NCBI GenBank assembly: GCA_030272155.1
Contig: CP126194.1
Location: 1,789,501 to 1,853,500, forward strand
DNA: 64,000 nucleotides
From: Tetradesmus obliquus
Taxonomy: Eukaryota > Chlorophyta > Chlorophyceae > Sphaeropleales > Scenedesmaceae
Reading direction: 5' to 3'
Shown: positions 12,501 to 23,823 of the stretch, one piece after another
How positions within the stretch are numbered: position 1 is the stretch's first letter
Layout: each line of letters opens with the position of its first letter
Program-made: the position numbers and the translations under genes
The notes under the pieces: generated by a model
What the model saw: only the letters and a program-made list of their open reading frames with translations
What the model was told of the DNA's origin: nothing
Databases searched by the model: none

Positions 12501-15500
12501 CAACGGGGGTGCGCGATTATGCAGGCACTGCCAGGGCCACAGGCAACTCACGGGGGTGTTCCACTTGCCGCATGGGCACTGCATCTCATACTCGCCATGT
12601 GACAAGCGCCGAAAGGGGTGAGCCACCCTTTCTGTTTACTAGTACCTGTTTGGTGAGTCTGAGCAGGGCCGTGTTTTGGACAAACTAGGCAGAGCCCCCA
12701 CTGTGAACATGGGCAGGACTCCAATAACTGTGATAGTGAATTGGCAGGACTCCAATAACTCAAGTCCAGTGTCACACTTGCTGAGTCACGGCAGCTGACA
12801 GAGATTCAACAGGGAAAAACTGCTGCAGCAATAGCTCATGCATATGTGCAGCATGTGAAGCCGATAGAGCAGCAGCAGCTACGCTGTTCATTACTCTTTG
12901 CAGCAGTGTCTAAGAAGCAATTTCCAAAGACGAACAGTGCGTGAAGGGACAACAAATGTACACGCAACCAATTTAGCAACCGACCAAACCCTGCCGCCAA
13001 ACACTCACCTGAGCACCTTCAATACTTGCAAAGGCAACATCATCACCATGTGCATCCTGACCTGGGCCCAGCCAACAGTGTGAGTAGCTAATGGGGAGCA
13101 GTGTGTGCAGCAACGGCAGGCATAACTCTTGCCCACAGCTGCTACACCACAGCAGCGTCACTGAATCACTGCATGTGAATGGCAGCACTGAACAGCTCTG
13201 TCTCTACCACTACAACCCCGAGGCACAGACGGCAAGCTGATTCAAGCAGCTACGCAGCGTTGTCGTCTCACCAGCTGCAAATCAGCCTTGCAGCACTACG
13301 CTGGCACTGTCTCACCATGCTCATGCTCCTGTTTATGACGCTGCAATGCACTGAGCAACAAACCACAACTGCCAGTGCTGCTGCTGCGACACCGCCGTGT
13401 ATGCTGCCACACCAGCACAACTGCCTCCCCTGCCACTGCGCCGCAGAAACCGCTTGGAGACTGCTGCCGCAGCTGCCATCACCACCAACCTCTCATGCCG
13501 TTCCCACAATTCCAAGCGCCGCTGGTACTCGCGCTCCTCGCGCCGCTTGGCCTCTTCTTCGTTGCGGCGCTTGCGCTCACGTTCACGCTCGAATTCCACC
13601 TCCAGCGCACGCTCGCGCTCAGCCTCTGCGTTGGCCTCAGCTGCCCGGCGGCGTTCCTCTGCAGCATTAGCATGAGGCAGGAGTGACACGCAGCAGATCA
13701 GGAATATTTTGAAAAATCACAATCACAGCGAGTGGCACAACGTCGGTATGTGCGCTTGCGCAAGTGCTAGCCTGCTCAGCTGGAGCCCTGGAGGCCAAAT
13801 ATGCTGAGAATGACACGGGTGACAGCTGCAAATAAGCGGTGCAGTTCACCTATTGGCTTGAGGGACTTCGTAGCTTGCAGGAACTCCAGCTACCTTCATG
13901 GCATGGCCACACAACAGCAAGATCACCGGTCTAGCACAGTCTGCCAAGCAAAGGAAACCACACTACCTCGCATTGCATACGCACACCGCACTCACCAGCT
14001 GACATTGGCGGGCCAGGCAGCTCCCTGTCCTTCTCCCTGTCCCTGTCCCTGTCTCTGTCCCTATCCCTGTCCCTGTCCCTGTCTCTGTCCCTGCCTTCCC
14101 TGCTGTCCCTGTCGCCGCTGTGCCTGTGCGAGCTGCCGCCTGCATCTCCAGCCGGCGGCGGCGTGCTCCTGCTGCTGACCATTCCCATGATGATGGTGAG
14201 AGCCAGATCGTCAGTGGCCTGCTCTGCTGCTGCCTCGTCAATCTCCTCCTCATCTGCTGCAGCTGGCTCTGCGGGTTTGACGCCGTCCTGCTGCTCGCCA
14301 TCCTCAGCTGCTTTGTTACCCTCGGCAGCCTGCAGGCAACGCAGCAGGCAGCAGCAGGTGCTGGGTGTTAGGGCATGGCTTCACCAGGGAATGCAGGTTC
14401 TGCGCAGTTGCAGCAAGCAACTACAGCCATTGTATGTCAATGTCTGCAGCCAGCTGTGCGCAGCAGCATGCACCTCATGCATAGTCGATTGCTGCGCGCG
14501 CGGCCGCAGTACATTCTGTTGAGTCACGCTGTCGCATGCGCGCACAGCCGTGACGGCAAGCAGCCTGCGCAGCTGCAGCAGCAGAGCCGCATGCCTTGCC
14601 GCCAAATGCATGCATGACGCCAGCGCACCTTGGCCTCCTCGTCTGCCTTTTTCTTTGTGTCCCGCTCTGCTTTCTCCTGCGCTCGCTGCCGCCGCTGCTC
14701 ATCCTTCTGCTGCTCGTACCTGCAGGTTCACAAAGCAGGTTCAAAGCAGCAGAGCCATTACGTCAGTACATGGAGCATTTAGCTAGCTGATACAGGCCTC
14801 GCCTCAGCAAAACATGTACATACACATGTACACCGCCATGCAGACATCCCACGGCCAAGCAGCAAAGCACCAAAATGTGCGCCTGCCCCAAGAGTCACTG
14901 CTTGTTGCATATCACGCAGCTGCGTCCTGAAACAGATGGGGCAGCAACACCGCAAGCGCCTAATGCACAGCAGGCCGCTGCACAGCTGAACCGCCCATTG
15001 CAACAACTGCAGCCGCCAGCTACTCACCATACAAGGTACTTCTGCGTCGCGGTGTTGGGCTTCAGCAGCAGCTCCTGCCCGTCAAGCTTCAGGTTATTCA
15101 GCAGCCTCAGCGAGCGCAGCGCGCCCTCGCCATCCACATATTCGCAGAACCCGAAGCCCTTGGACTGCCCGCTCGGCTCTTTGACTGGATTCCACTTCTT
15201 GATCTGGCCACATGCCTCCAGCAGCTCCCGGATGACTTCATCCGGCACGCTTGATGCAATCTTGCCGACATACACTGTGGTGGCGGCTGGCGGGCTGAGT
15301 GCTGCTGAGATGTTGGGGCCTGCAGGGCCTCCAGGGAAGCTGCCTGGCCGGGGCCCCATGCCGCCCATCATTGGGCCGCCTGGCTGTCCTGCAAAGGGGC
15401 CTCCTGGCATGCCGCGCATAGGAGGCGGGGGTGCTGCAGGAGGAGGGGTGGGAAGCAGCGCGGTGGTGGAGGGGATGTGACAAGGGTGAGGGTTTGCAGG

Positions 15501-16088
15501 AGATGCTGGAAACGGCTGCGCCGGCTTGCTGTTGCAAGTATCGGGTGATTCTGCAGCTGTTGCAGGCACTAATCGCGCTGCTGGCACAACTTCACAAGCT
15601 GTGCAGAGCAGTCACACTACTGGCGGGACGCAGCGCCTGTGTAAGCTAGCCATACACGTTCACATAGACAGCTGCAGCAAGCTGCTTGTAATGCTGCGAT
15701 AGTAAGACAGCTTGAAGCATACCCATTCGCGGCATCATGCCTGGCCCTCCCATCATGCCTGGGCCTCCCATCATGCCAGGCATACCCATTCCTGGCCCTG
15801 CCATCATGCCTGGGCCACCTGCAGCAACCACGGTGCCATACGGCTGCAGATCAGTAACTGCTGGTACCTATTCATTATGTTAAGCCACATGAGGAGGAGG
15901 GTCATCCACTGATGGCTTGTCGCTCCGCAGGCGTCGCGCTGCTGCTGCGCTGCTGTGTGCTGCATGCTTGCTTTTCTGCCCAAGCTGCTGCACGTACCCA
16001 TGCCAAAGGGCGGACGGGCGCCTGGCATAAAACCCGGCATGTTGGGCCGTGGAAAGCTGCCATACTGCGGAGGTGGGAAGCCAGACAT
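9579..16088 (-). CDS. RBM25: RBM25-like splicing factor (RRM, RE/RD-rich linker, PWI domain)
   Basis: RBM25 is a U1 snRNP-associated splicing regulator (relative of yeast Snu71) acting in nuclear speckles. Ten exons (15998-16088, 15723-15818, 15028-15433, 14629-14719, 13996-14339, 13490-13658, 12135-12278, 11196-11906, 10733-10871, 9579-9694) join in frame to 768 aa. The start gives 'MSGFPPPQYGSFPRPN', followed by Gly/Met/Pro repeats (GPGMMGG). The RRM has 'TTVYVGKIASSVPDEVI' and 'SKGFGFCEYVDGEGAL', matching the RBM25 RRM. The middle is charged: an eight-fold DR repeat near 14035-14095, then ERERERK and DRERERERDRQRD. The PWI domain is split over the last two exons ('WVRKKVPELVGMEEPDLVEF', then 'FVMKLKRLIIYECE'). 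The stop is TGA. The start lies about 510 bp from the divergent ABCG gene. Confidence 0.93.
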
Positions 16089-16597
16089 CGTGTGCTGCTG
16101 CTCCTGGTCTGCTGCAGTACTACTGAGTCATTGCAGCCTGGAACGCGACTTGAACGGTGCCCTAAACAAGCAAATATGTTTAATTTTGAATGATCAGAGA
16201 CGACGCCGTTGCTGGCTGGTCGGAAGGGCTGAGAAGATGCCGCATACAACGTCAAGCACGGATAAACAGCCAACAAAAGTGATAAAAACGTTCAATTCGT
16301 GGACATCACGCATGTGGAGACTGTGACAGACCCAAACAGCTGAGCCCGCCTCACTTGTTCTGCTGTGTTACTGTTCAAGTGATGACTGTCGTGAAAGGCT
16401 TTGCTTTCTTTCGATGTAATCCCTTTCATGCACTATATTGGGCGCGTACATGGTTTTAGCCACACAGTTTTGCTGCCTCGTTGACACGAACAGCTGTACA
16501 GACAAAGGGAGAGTGTTAGCCTGCTTCTCAGCAAAGCTGAGCTTCTCTGCCTTCATTGATTGACAGTTTCTTGTGAGCCAAGCAAACACCACCGTCA
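16089..16597. promoter_or_regulatory. shared upstream region between RBM25 (-) and the ABCG gene (+)
   Basis: About 510 bp separates two divergent start codons. It must hold both promoters unless an upstream non-coding exon exists. No specific motif stands out. The region is less CTG-rich than its neighbours. Confidence 0.45.
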
Positions 16598-19500
16598 ATG
16601 GGGGACAAAGACGTCGCCATACAGATTGCTGTGAACACAATGAAGGTGCCGGCACCTGCACCACCAGTCCTTGGTGCAGCAGGCCCAGCAATGCCAGGCT
16701 ATCCAAGTGGCATGACTCTCACTATACAGGTGTGCAGAAATAGCTGAAAGATCGGTTACTTGAAATTTACGCTGCCATCTTGCTCCCTGCAGCACTCGCC
16801 TATCGTGCTGCCAGCACGGCCAGGCTGGAGCACTGCTGAGCTGCAAGCTTAGCATCACGTGCAGCAGGCACTCACGTGTGCAGGCTGCTCTGCCTGACAA
16901 AACTCCTGCAACACACTGCAGGGTCTCAGCTACAGCGTGCTGAACAATCAGAACAAGAAGGAGACCCTGTATTTGTTGAAGGATGTCACCGGCTTCTTCA
17001 GGCCTCAGGAGATGGCAGCGCTGGTAAGCAGCAGCTGCCTTGAACCATACTGCTGCTGGGTCTCCTGAAAGCTCATTGCACGCTGGGATGGCAGCCGTGT
17101 TGTAGCCCCATCCTTACAAAGCACCCAGGAGTGCAGCCGAACATGCCGTACGTGTGCAGCAAGTCGCTCTGGTGAATGCCACCCTGGCAGACACACGGCC
17201 TATGCCCACCAACTGTGATGCCTACCCTGTTGCATCTGTTGGCAACATTCTCATGCACCAGATGGGCCCCAGCGGCAGCGGCAAGACCACCCTCCTGGAC
17301 TTGCTGGCAGGGCGCAAGACGGTTGGCAGCATGGATGGCAGCATCCTGTTTGCAGGACACAAGCCCACGCGCCAGTTCCTGCGCAAGTTCACCGGCTATG
17401 TGGAGCAGTTTGGTAAGCACTTCTTGGATTCCAGCTGCTGTATGCAGCCTTAGCAGCATCTGCAGTGGACTACAGCTCCCTGCTGGCTGCTGCCTGCGCT
17501 TCACACTGGTGGTTACCAGGTGGTTTTCCTGGCTTTCGTGCTCACCTGCTACTGCCTGTGCATGTTCCTGCAGACACGCTGCTGCATATCCTGACAGTGG
17601 AGGAGATGATGCTGTACACTGCCGAGCTCAAGCGGCCCCGCAGCGAGCCGCTGGCTTCCAAGAAGGCAGCAGTGGATACGCTGCTGGACAAGCTGGGCCT
17701 GACGCCATGCAGGTGGGACACAGCAACAACAGCAGCTGCAACAGCAGCAGCAGTTGCTACAGCAGCAGCAGCAGCAGCAGTTGTACCAGCAGCAGCAGAT
17801 GCTGCATGCAAGCAAGAAGCAGGTGCGACTGCTGCTGTTGGGCAACCACAACACTCGAGTAGCCAGACAGCAACTTTCTCCAGTCCAGAGCAGCTGCAAG
17901 CTTACCTTGCATGCTGGCGGCTGCTTCAGGCGCGTAAAGATCAACAACCCATTGGAGAAGCTGTGGCTGCTGGTGCTGAGCAACAACTTGGGTGGAGCAG
18001 CAGTGCAGCATGTTACTGTAGCCTGAACCAGCACCCAGCTCAGTTTGGCTGCTGCTGTGTCACAGGCATGTGAAGATAGGCAATCCTCTGGAGAAAGGCA
18101 TCAGTGGCGGTCAGGCCAAACGTGTGAACATCGGCATCTCCCTCATCACCTCGCCGCGCGTGCTGTTCCTGGATGAGCCCACATCTGGCCTGGACAGCTT
18201 CACAGCTAATGAAGTCATGACCACAGTCAAGGCCCTGGTAACAGATGGTGCGCAGCGGCTGCTGTGCTGTGCCGCGCCCCATCTGCTCAGCACGTAGAGC
18301 GTGCAGGTCGCTGCAGCCTCATGACCTGTTACAGTCAGCTGCATGGCAGCCCAACTCGTAGTGTGCCAAAGCGTGCTGCTCAAGCTGTCGTGGTCATGTC
18401 GCTGTTGCTGCTGCAGGCGTGACCATGGTCGCCACCATCCACTCTCCCACCGCCTACTCCTTCAGCCTGTTTGACTCCCTCATGATGCTGGTGCGCGGCA
18501 GGTGCGGGCATCTGGGAGTATGGCTCATTATGTTGATGTGCTATGTTGTCCAGCTGCGTGAAGTTCCTGCATTTAGGTGTTTTGTGGTGTCCCATCAACA
18601 TTCTCATAACATAACAAGTGTGGCACAGCACAGCAGCCTGCAGGTAGTGTAACCACCGTTCATGCTGTTTTGCATGCCTTGCAGGACTGTCTACTTTGGC
18701 AAGCCGGGTGACGCCGCAGTCAGCTATGTGAGAGCGCTGCATGGCGCGCCAGGCATCAGCCTGACGCAGCAGCAGCTGGACAGCAGCAGCGCCTGGTCAC
18801 ACAACGCAGCAGAGTGGATGGTGGATGTGTTCACGCAGGCAGACAGGGAGGGCAGGGGCGGCGCGTTTGCAGATGCATATGAGGCGTCAACACTTAAACA
18901 GGTGCGCCTCCGCAGTGCAGCAGCGCTGGCTGCATCAGGCGAACGCAACCTGCTGACTGACAGAAAATAGCAGCTGTTGCTCTTCAGGCGAGCTCCAGCG
19001 TTTGTTGCTGCCAGCTGCATATACATCCCTGCACCAAAAGGGCTAGCTGTATTATCAGAACAGCATGACGCTGTATACTGAGCTTTACTTGACTGTCCTG
19101 TGCTTGCAGGTATTTGATGCTGAGGCGCTGGCGCTTGCAAAATCGCATGCAGATCTGTCACCACAGGTGCAGAAAGAGCTGGCGACACGCTCTGAGACAG
19201 TCACACCATGGTGGTGGGGCCTCAAGACGTTGGTCAAGGTATGCTGCTGCTGCTCCTGCACCTGCTTGCTCTTCCTGCTGCTGTTCCTGTGCTGGTGTGC
19301 AGCAAGGTCAACGGCCCCATTGTCAGGGTCACTGCGGCATGCGACACAATGCTGCTGCCACACCATCTCGGCAGCAGTCCTGCAGCAGTGCGGTGCATGG
19401 TGGCTTACAAGTGCCCGGCTCGTTGCAAATGCCTTGCAGAACTAATAAGCTGTCCTCTGTTGTTGCTGCTGCCACCTGTGTTTGTTCTCCCTGCTGCAGT

Positions 19501-21791
19501 ACCGCACCACCAACAACTACACGTCCTCTGCCTTCCTTGGCGCCCGCATCGGTGCGTACAGTAGGGCATCGCTGCTTGGCAACAGCCGCCTCTACGCTGT
19601 GCGCGCCATATTGCCGCCTGCATGGCTTGCCTTGCCCATGCCGCAGCAGCATGACCAACATGCATGCGTAGTAAACACAACACCCCCATGCTCGTGCCAT
19701 GGTACATAGAAGTTAAAACAACAGTTCAGTGTGCTCAAAGCTTTACATGTCCACTCCTGCATGCTTGTTTGGTATTGCCCTGCGGGCGATAAGGTGCTGG
19801 TTAGGCTGCTCATCAACACCGCCTGTGCACACACAATGGTACAGCCACTTTCCCGTGCTGCTGAAAGTCCTCACGTTATGTGCTTGCGCATTCCCTGCAG
19901 GCGACAAGGTGCTGATGGGGCTGCTCATCATGACACTGTACCTGGGCATCGGCGACGACTTCAATGCGGGCAACTACATCAACATGGCCGCGGTGCTGTT
20001 CATGTGGATCACCATGCCAGCCTTTGGCGCAGCGGCCTATGTGCCATCACTGGTGCTGGGTGAGTGCGCAGGAGTGTGGAGATGCAGCACAACCACGGCA
20101 ACGCTGGTGCTGCTGCTGTGCATAATGGGCGCACCACATGATCTCCCAGGCGTTACACAGCCGCATGCTTGCGCCAGCTGCTGCTACCCAGCTTTGCAGC
20201 GTGCCACAGCATGTTGCCGTTTGTGTGGGTCCACCAATCATGCTGTTTTGCTTTTGCATATGTTTCACAAATTTTGCTGCTGTCTCTATGCAGAGCGCAA
20301 CCTGTTTGCCCGTGAGCGCAATGACGGGCTGTACCGCGTGTTCACCTACCTGGGCGCCAAGATGTTTGATGAGCTGGCCATCAACCTGGGTGCGCTGCAG
20401 CAATGTCGGGTTAAATGCACACGTTGACTGCACCCGCTTCAGCAGCAAGGTGGTGGTTTAAGCACTACCATAGCATATCCTGATAGCATCAGTGTGTGCA
20501 GAGCAGCTGCTATATTCAGTATCAACATTACTTGCACCATCGCTCTGCTACTGACGTTCAACTCCATATGTGCAAATGCTGCTGTGTGCCACCCTTGCAG
20601 TGGTGAGCCTGCCAGTGGTGGCAGCTGCCTTCTACGGCATTCGGCTGCAGGGCTCCTTCGTGCTGTTCTGGCTGGTGTACTACATGACGCTGTGTGTTGG
20701 CATCGGTGAGTTCGCAGCACAGCTCATTGGAGCATTATGTCCAGCTACATGGGCATGTGCATCAATACCTTTTTCAGATGCTGACCTATGACGTGCCCGT
20801 GCATACAGCAGACGCGGTTGCTGCCTGTCATCAACACTGATGTCTGTTCCTGTTGCTCTGCATGTTGTGCTTCATGTCACCCGCCTCGCTTTGTTTTTGC
20901 AGTGCTGGCTTACTTTGTGGCCGCGCTGGCGCCCAGCATGGACGTGGCCAACGCAGCGCTGCCGGTGTACGTGTCCACGCTGCTGTACTTTGGCGGCTTC
21001 CTGTTCACCTTCTCCACCATGCCGCCCTGGTGGAAGTGGTACAGCTTCATCAACCCGCTCAGGTGAGGGGTACTAGCACTCTTGTCATTGGCTGCTGCTG
21101 GGTGGCTGTGGAACGGCAGCAGTGGCTGTGTGCAGGAACAGCAGTGGCAGCAAGGCCACTGTGTGCATGACTGCTGTACAGCACATGTGCCTGGCCAAGC
21201 AGTATTTGCTGGCAGAGGACCAGACAGCAGTTCACCGCGCCTGTGCAGCCACCCGCTTGTATCACCTGACCTAGAAGCAAGCTCGTGCTGCTCTGCTGTG
21301 GCTTGCTGCGCCTGGCTGCTGCTGCAGGTACTCCTGGACCGCAGTCATGATCAACCAGTTTGAGGCCAACGACCCTGTGTGGCTGAATGGGCAGACAGTG
21401 CTGGAGTACTACGGCATTGCAGGGCAGAGCAAGTGGGCCAACTTTGGCTACGTGGCATGCTTCTTCTGGTTCTTCATGTGAGTGGTGCAGGAACATGGTA
21501 AAATCAAACAGGTCGAGGAGCGGCAAACGGCCATGTGGGCTTGCACCGCAGGACAGCAACAGCTGCGTTGTAGTGCTCAGCAAGTTGATGGAAACAGGGC
21601 ATTGTATACCACAGCAGGAGCAAGATGGCCTGCAGCCTCGTGCCTGTTTTGGTGCTGCAACTGCATGTTCCCTGATCAAGACCACTGAAGGTCAATGACT
21701 GAAATGCTTCTGGTGCATGTTGCTGTCACCTGCATGCTGCAGGGTGTGCGCATGGGCAACCCTGTCATTCAAAAACTACCAGAAGCGCTAA
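16598..21791 (+). CDS. ABCG-type half-transporter (ABC domain then membrane domain)
   Basis: This is an ATP-driven exporter of the ABCG (White) subfamily, which must dimerise to work; the substrate cannot be read from sequence. Fifteen exons (16598-16729, 16922-17023, 17262-17412, 17574-17712, 18066-18247, 18417-18501, 18685-18901, 19110-19238, 19500-19551, 19901-20059, 20294-20389, 20601-20705, 20903-21062, 21328-21477, 21743-21791) join in frame to 635 aa, the usual half-transporter length. The ABC domain shows Walker A 'GPSGSGKTT', signature '[12 protein letters not shown]', Walker B with D-loop '[12 protein letters not shown]' and H-loop 'TIHSP'. The C-terminal half has about six hydrophobic segments (e.g. 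'[15 protein letters not shown]', '[15 protein letters not shown]'), then '[15 protein letters not shown]', typical of ABC2 membrane domains. The final exon ends 'FKNYQKR' and TAA. No N-terminal targeting peptide is evident. Confidence 0.93.
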
Positions 21792-22538
21792 CACAACAGC
21801 ATCTGAGCAGTCTGGGTGCCAGCCAGGCGCTGAGTGCCAGGGCAGATGCTGGGGTTCGGGTGTTCACAGCTGCTGCTGCTTCTAGATTTAGCACATTATG
21901 CTGGAGATGTGTCCTGCATTGAGGTTTTCCACCATGCTTGTACTTGGCTGTTACATTGTCCACAGCAAAGATACAAGCTTGATGTGGTGCCGCAGTGTTA
22001 TGTGGAGTGATTCCTGTGAAATGTATAAACACAGGCGGGTGGAGTGGAGTGGGATAAAGCAATTCCGATTTCACTGAGGGCCTTAACTTGAGGCAGTTGA
22101 ACTGAGGAGTGTGCTAGTGTGTTGTCCGAGTGATCGCATTCGGTTGATTTGAGGCGCTCCACATGCGTTTGCAGACGAGCGCGTGGTTTGAATGTCTCAG
22201 TGGTAGAGGGACTCCAACATTATGGAGTGTGCGTGCCGCACGGGGCGGAGGAGAGTGGAGCGAAGTGGAGCCGCTCCACAGCGGCTGTGAGTGAGTTCGC
22301 ATGGTGAGGGGGTTTGAGCGTTTTGTTTTTGCGGGCACTCAAACATCAAAGTGCCGTGTGCTGTTGAGACAGTTTTGTGTCACAAGGGCTACCATTGAGT
22401 TTGGAGACAGACTCTAGAGACTCTCGGAGCCATACATGGCTGTTGCCACAGCAGCCATACTATGTGACATGCGTCAGTTGCATAAGGCTTGAAGCCATCA
22501 TGGTGGGGTGTCTCTGCAGTCAGGGTCTCGACAGGCTT

Positions 22539-22592
22539 AATCTACTACTAGAATCTACTACTAGAAAAAAAAACTGTCCGTCCGTCCGTCAG
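22539..22592. repeat. 13-bp direct repeat, A9 run and CCGT microsatellite
   Basis: Two perfect copies of aatctactactag (22539-22551 and 22552-22564) are followed at once by nine A and then tgtccgtccgtccgtc. The order resembles the end of a degraded retroposed sequence, but nothing coding flanks it. Confidence 0.7.
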
Positions 22593-23791
22593 AAGCCTGG
22601 CTTAGGACCTGGCCCTTGAACCCGAGGGCGATCCGAAAAAGTGCAGAGGACGCAAACGAAGGCGCGAGAGCAACAGATAAAAGTTAGTGTAGACATGTGA
22701 AGTCGTTTCGAAGCCGTGGGCTGGGTGCAGCGGTGTTCTGTTGCGGGGTGCTACTTCAAAACATCACGGGCTACAGCAGGAACAGCAGGCAGTGAAGCAA
22801 CGATATCTGGGAAGCGATGGCGTGAGAATATTACTTTCAGCGAAAGGCGAACGGGATAGGGATGATCATGGGTGGCTGCTAAGATTGCAGGTGTTGCAGT
22901 TGCTGCCTTGAGGACAGCACCAGCAACAAGGGTGCCTCCCGTAATTACTAGAAAGGAGTGACGTAGTCACGGGAAACTGCTAGTGCCCGCCCTGTTGTCA
23001 CTTGCCATGCTGGTTGTTGTCACTGGTTGGGTGACAAAGCCTCGCGGTTCTGTGCGGGTTCGCCGGGAAGGTAACAGTGACGAACTTCTGTCAACGCCGT
23101 GGCGGCATCCTACCCTAATTGAAAATCCTTCTGCATCTTGCTTGCTATATGTTACTTCATGCAACTGCCTTCCGGCACACCCATGTTGGCTGCACGTTCC
23201 TGCAAATTCGGATGCAGCTGGTTCCGTTTCATCGCCTCGCAACGAGTATTGGTCGATTGAAACCTCAGGTTATTGCTTAGTTACGGAAATTAGCCAGGTG
23301 GGATGAAGCCTCTGTGCACTGGCAGTCCTGATAAAGTGCTGCCAGGCAGTTGCATCGTCTGGGTTAGGCCAACTTTTCTGCACTAGCGGACATTGCATGC
23401 ATCAGATTGAGGATAAAACCGGTCATCAAATGCCTGGACATCAGCCTATACAGGGTGCTTGATTGCACCAACATGGGACGCATGACAGCTTGGCTCCCAT
23501 GAGCAGCTGCTCACAGAACGGAGTTATGCTCCACCTGCATCACAGCAACAACAACACGCGGACATAGTGCTTGTACACTAAAGTCACGGGCTGTTAGATA
23601 CAGTCAGTTCGCCTGCACGCATGCCGATCTGCCAGACAGGCGCAGTGCGCGCCTGCCTGCTTGGATCAGCCTTTGACAGCACTGTTCTGCGATGACATAT
23701 TCATGCCTCCTGCCAACCTTTGCTGCCTGCAACACCAGATTACACAGAAGCAGCGGTGCTCAGCCTTTCAGTGTGGTCAGCAGCTGCTGAT

Positions 23792-23809
23792 CACGTGATC
23801 TGTCACGTG
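23792..23809 (+). promoter_or_regulatory. paired CACGTG boxes just upstream of the first protease-LRR start
   Basis: CACGTG occurs at 23792-23797 and again at 23804-23809, 15-27 bp before the chosen ATG (23824). CACGTG is the core of plant and algal G-boxes bound by bHLH/bZIP factors. Their closeness to the ATG means they could instead lie in the 5' UTR. Function is inferred only. Confidence 0.35.
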
Positions 23810-23823
23810 TGTCATCATTGGTG

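Larger units (their letters stand above)
21792..23823. other. 2 kb intergenic region with no recognisable gene
   Basis: It lies downstream of the ABCG gene and upstream of the first protease-LRR gene. Only short, unremarkable ORFs occur. Part of it (about 22100-22340) is G-rich with repeated gtgga motifs. A small tandem repeat cluster is listed separately at 22539-22592. It should contain the ABCG 3' UTR and the next promoter. Confidence 0.5.
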
